Shown in pieces: positions 62,902 to 64,000 of a DNA stretch of 64,000 nt. A program made the translations under genes and the position numbers. Source of the stretch: an uncultured Bacteroidales bacterium (GTDB taxonomy: Bacteria > Bacteroidota > Bacteroidia > Bacteroidales > UBA932); the NCBI GenBank assembly GCA_944323445.1, contig CALUSM010000002.1:1-64000 (forward strand), written 5' to 3'. Each line of letters opens with the position of its first letter. Position 1 is the first letter of the stretch. A model generated the notes under the pieces. The model did no database searches and was not told the DNA's origin. It saw nothing but the letters and a program-made list of their open reading frames with translations.

Positions 62902-63496
62902 TGGTGGCTATGAGCATGTCTATGCCCACCTGATTGTGCCCGCCCTGGGGCAGTATCAGGTCGGCGTATCTCTTGGTGGGCTCTATGAACTGCAGATGCA
63001 TGGGCTTGAGTACTCTCTCGTAGCGCTCGATGACCTTGCCCACGTCACGGCCTCTCTCGATGATGTCGCGGGAGATGACCCTGACTAAGCGGTCGTCCGG
63101 GTCGGCGTCCACATACACCAGGATGTCCAGCATGCTGCGCAGCCTTGAGTCTGTGAAAATCAGGATGCCCTCCACCAGTATGATATCGGCGGGATGGACA
63201 GTCACGGTCTCGGTGGCCGAGCGTGTGCAGGTCAGGTAGGAGTAGACGGGCTGCTTCACCGTCCTGCCGTGCTGCAGCTCGTCGAGCTGCTCTATGAGCA
63301 GGTCGAAGTCGATGGCGTTCGGATGGTCGAAGTTGATTTTCTGCCGGTCCTCCAGCAGGGGAATGTCGCTGTTGTCCTTGTAGTAGGAGTCCTGGGGGAC
63401 AACAACGACCTCTCCTCTCTTGAAGTGTTCCGAGATCTTCTGGACCACTGTGGTCTTGCCTGAGCCAGTGCCGCCGGCTATACCGATAGTAAGCAT
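62876..63496 (-). CDS. udk: Uridine kinase
   Basis: This 206-residue protein has the P-loop GIAGGTGSGKTTVVQK, the YYKDNSDIP and NFDHPNAIDFDLL motifs and the ILVEGILIF Walker B region of uridine kinases. It phosphorylates uridine and cytidine to the monophosphates for pyrimidine salvage. It overlaps the downstream TonB-like gene by 26 bp and follows asnS by 11 bp. Confidence 0.95.
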   Translation of the reverse strand: MLTIGIAGGTGSGKTTVVQKISEHFKRGEVVVVPQDSYYKDNSDIPLLEDRQKINFDHPNAIDFDLLIEQLDELQHGRTVKQPVYSYLTCTRSATETVTVHPADIILVEGILIFTDSRLRSMLDILVYVDADPDDRLVRVISRDIIERGRDVGKVIERYERVLKPMHLQFIEPTKRYADLILPQGGHNQVGIDMLIATIENHLKNS

Positions 63497-63507
63497 GGTG
63501 CCGGTCT

Positions 63508-64000
63508 TTAGAATTCTGCGGACTTGGGTGTCCTAGGGAAGGGAATGACGTCACGGATGTTGCTCATGCCGGTGACGAAGAGGAGCAGGCGCTCGAAGCC
63601 CAGTCCGAAGCCGCTGTGGGGAGCTGTGCCGAAACGGCGGGTGTCGAGGTACCACCACAGGTTGGTCATGTCCATGTGCAGCTCGTCGATACGGGCCATC
63701 AGCTTGTCATAGGACTCTTCCCTCTGCGAGCCTCCGATAATCTCGCCGATCTTCGGAAAGAGCACGTCCATTCCGCGTACGGTCTTGCCGTCATCGTTCT
63801 GCTTCATGTAGAAGGCCTTGATGTCCTTAGGGTAGTCGGTGAGGATGACGGGTTTGCCGAAGTGCTGCTCGACCAGGTAGCGCTCGTGCTCGCTCTGCAG
63901 GTCCACGCCCCACGATACGGGATACTCGAACTTGACTCCGGACTTGGTGAGGATGTCCACGGCCTCGGTGTAGGTGGTGCGGACGAAGTCGGTGTTCACT
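63508..64000 (-). CDS. asnS: Asparaginyl-tRNA synthetase, C-terminal part (5' end outside window)
   Basis: The frame is open to the window end; the Met at 63999 is probably internal. The ~164 visible residues are the end of a class II aaRS of the Asp/Asn group: [24 protein letters not shown] and motif 3 [58 protein letters not shown] is the AsnRS form. It charges tRNA-Asn. It is upstream of udk in the same direction. Confidence 0.93.
   Translation of the reverse strand, partial: VNTDFVRTTYTEAVDILTKSGVKFEYPVSWGVDLQSEHERYLVEQHFGKPVILTDYPKDIKAFYMKQNDDGKTVRGMDVLFPKIGEIIGGSQREESYDKLMARIDELHMDMTNLWWYLDTRRFGTAPHSGFGLGFERLLLFVTGMSNIRDVIPFPRTPKSAEF

Noticed and set aside
1..64000. tRNA genes, rRNA genes or insertion sequences
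   Set aside because: No cloverleaf-like gene, rRNA or transposase was recognised in any intergenic region.

Overview
The window is a 64 kb piece of a GC-rich Bacteroidales chromosome. The evidence is a SusC/SusD/SusE system, many signal-peptidase-II lipoproteins, Bacteroidetes-type promoters (TTTG, 19-21 nt, TAnnTTTG) ahead of several genes, no obvious Shine-Dalgarno sequences, and typical Bacteroidales families (NamZ/DUF1343, DUF4831, BACON, GH97). The gene content fits a gut or rumen glycan degrader. A genus cannot be named from the sequence alone.

Layout. 1-13,352 (+) is a starch/alpha-glucan utilisation locus: the C-terminal part of a SusC-like receptor, SusD, a SusE/F-type binding lipoprotein, a SusG-like surface amylase, a small lipoprotein, a GH97 SusB-like alpha-glucosidase, a GH13 lipoprotein and a SusA-like neopullulanase. 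13,444-19,582 (-) holds a duplicated-domain lipoprotein, the exo-muramidase NamZ, a CPA2-type antiporter with a C-terminal extension, and an AmpG-like permease, which suggests peptidoglycan-sugar salvage. 19,654-22,561 has an unknown lipoprotein (+), a candidate small RNA and glutamine synthetase (-). 22,743-32,604 (+) is an amino-sugar glycan operon: multimodular GH31 (possible alpha-N-acetylgalactosaminidase), GH84, GH20 and an MFS permease. 32,715-35,252 (-) holds a nitroreductase/lipoprotein fusion and a lipoprotein cyclophilin. 35,295-41,951 (+) is an envelope cluster: patatin-barrel protein, flippase, dut, murF and a GT2. A group-B-like [FeFe] hydrogenase follows. 43,559-48,301 (-) holds the rpsF-rpsR-rplI ribosomal operon, pepD, DUF4831 and an LpxL-like acyltransferase. 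48,351-54,865 (-) is a compact operon with a DUF4384-like protein, a secreted WG-repeat/CARDB-like/caspase protein, a barrel protein, a BACON-like lipoprotein, a short LysR regulator and a serine hydrolase. 54,926-60,627 (-) is an RND efflux system. 60,761-64,000 (-) holds three small unknown envelope proteins, a TonB-like protein, uridine kinase and the 3' part of asnS.

The strongest non-coding signals are: (i) two arrays of a 15-bp palindrome (CACCTTCGGAAGGTG) set with exact 39/78-nt spacing, at 11.2 kb and 18 kb; (ii) two related intergenic elements at 20.5 kb and 32.6 kb, each with a sigma-54-like -24/-12 motif, a conserved core and a hairpin terminator, probably a small-RNA family; (iii) mutually overlapping promoters at 35.27 kb; (iv) a hairpin at the start of the rpsF operon transcript. 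The best candidates for an undescribed system are the caspase operon and the sigma-54-like small-RNA element.
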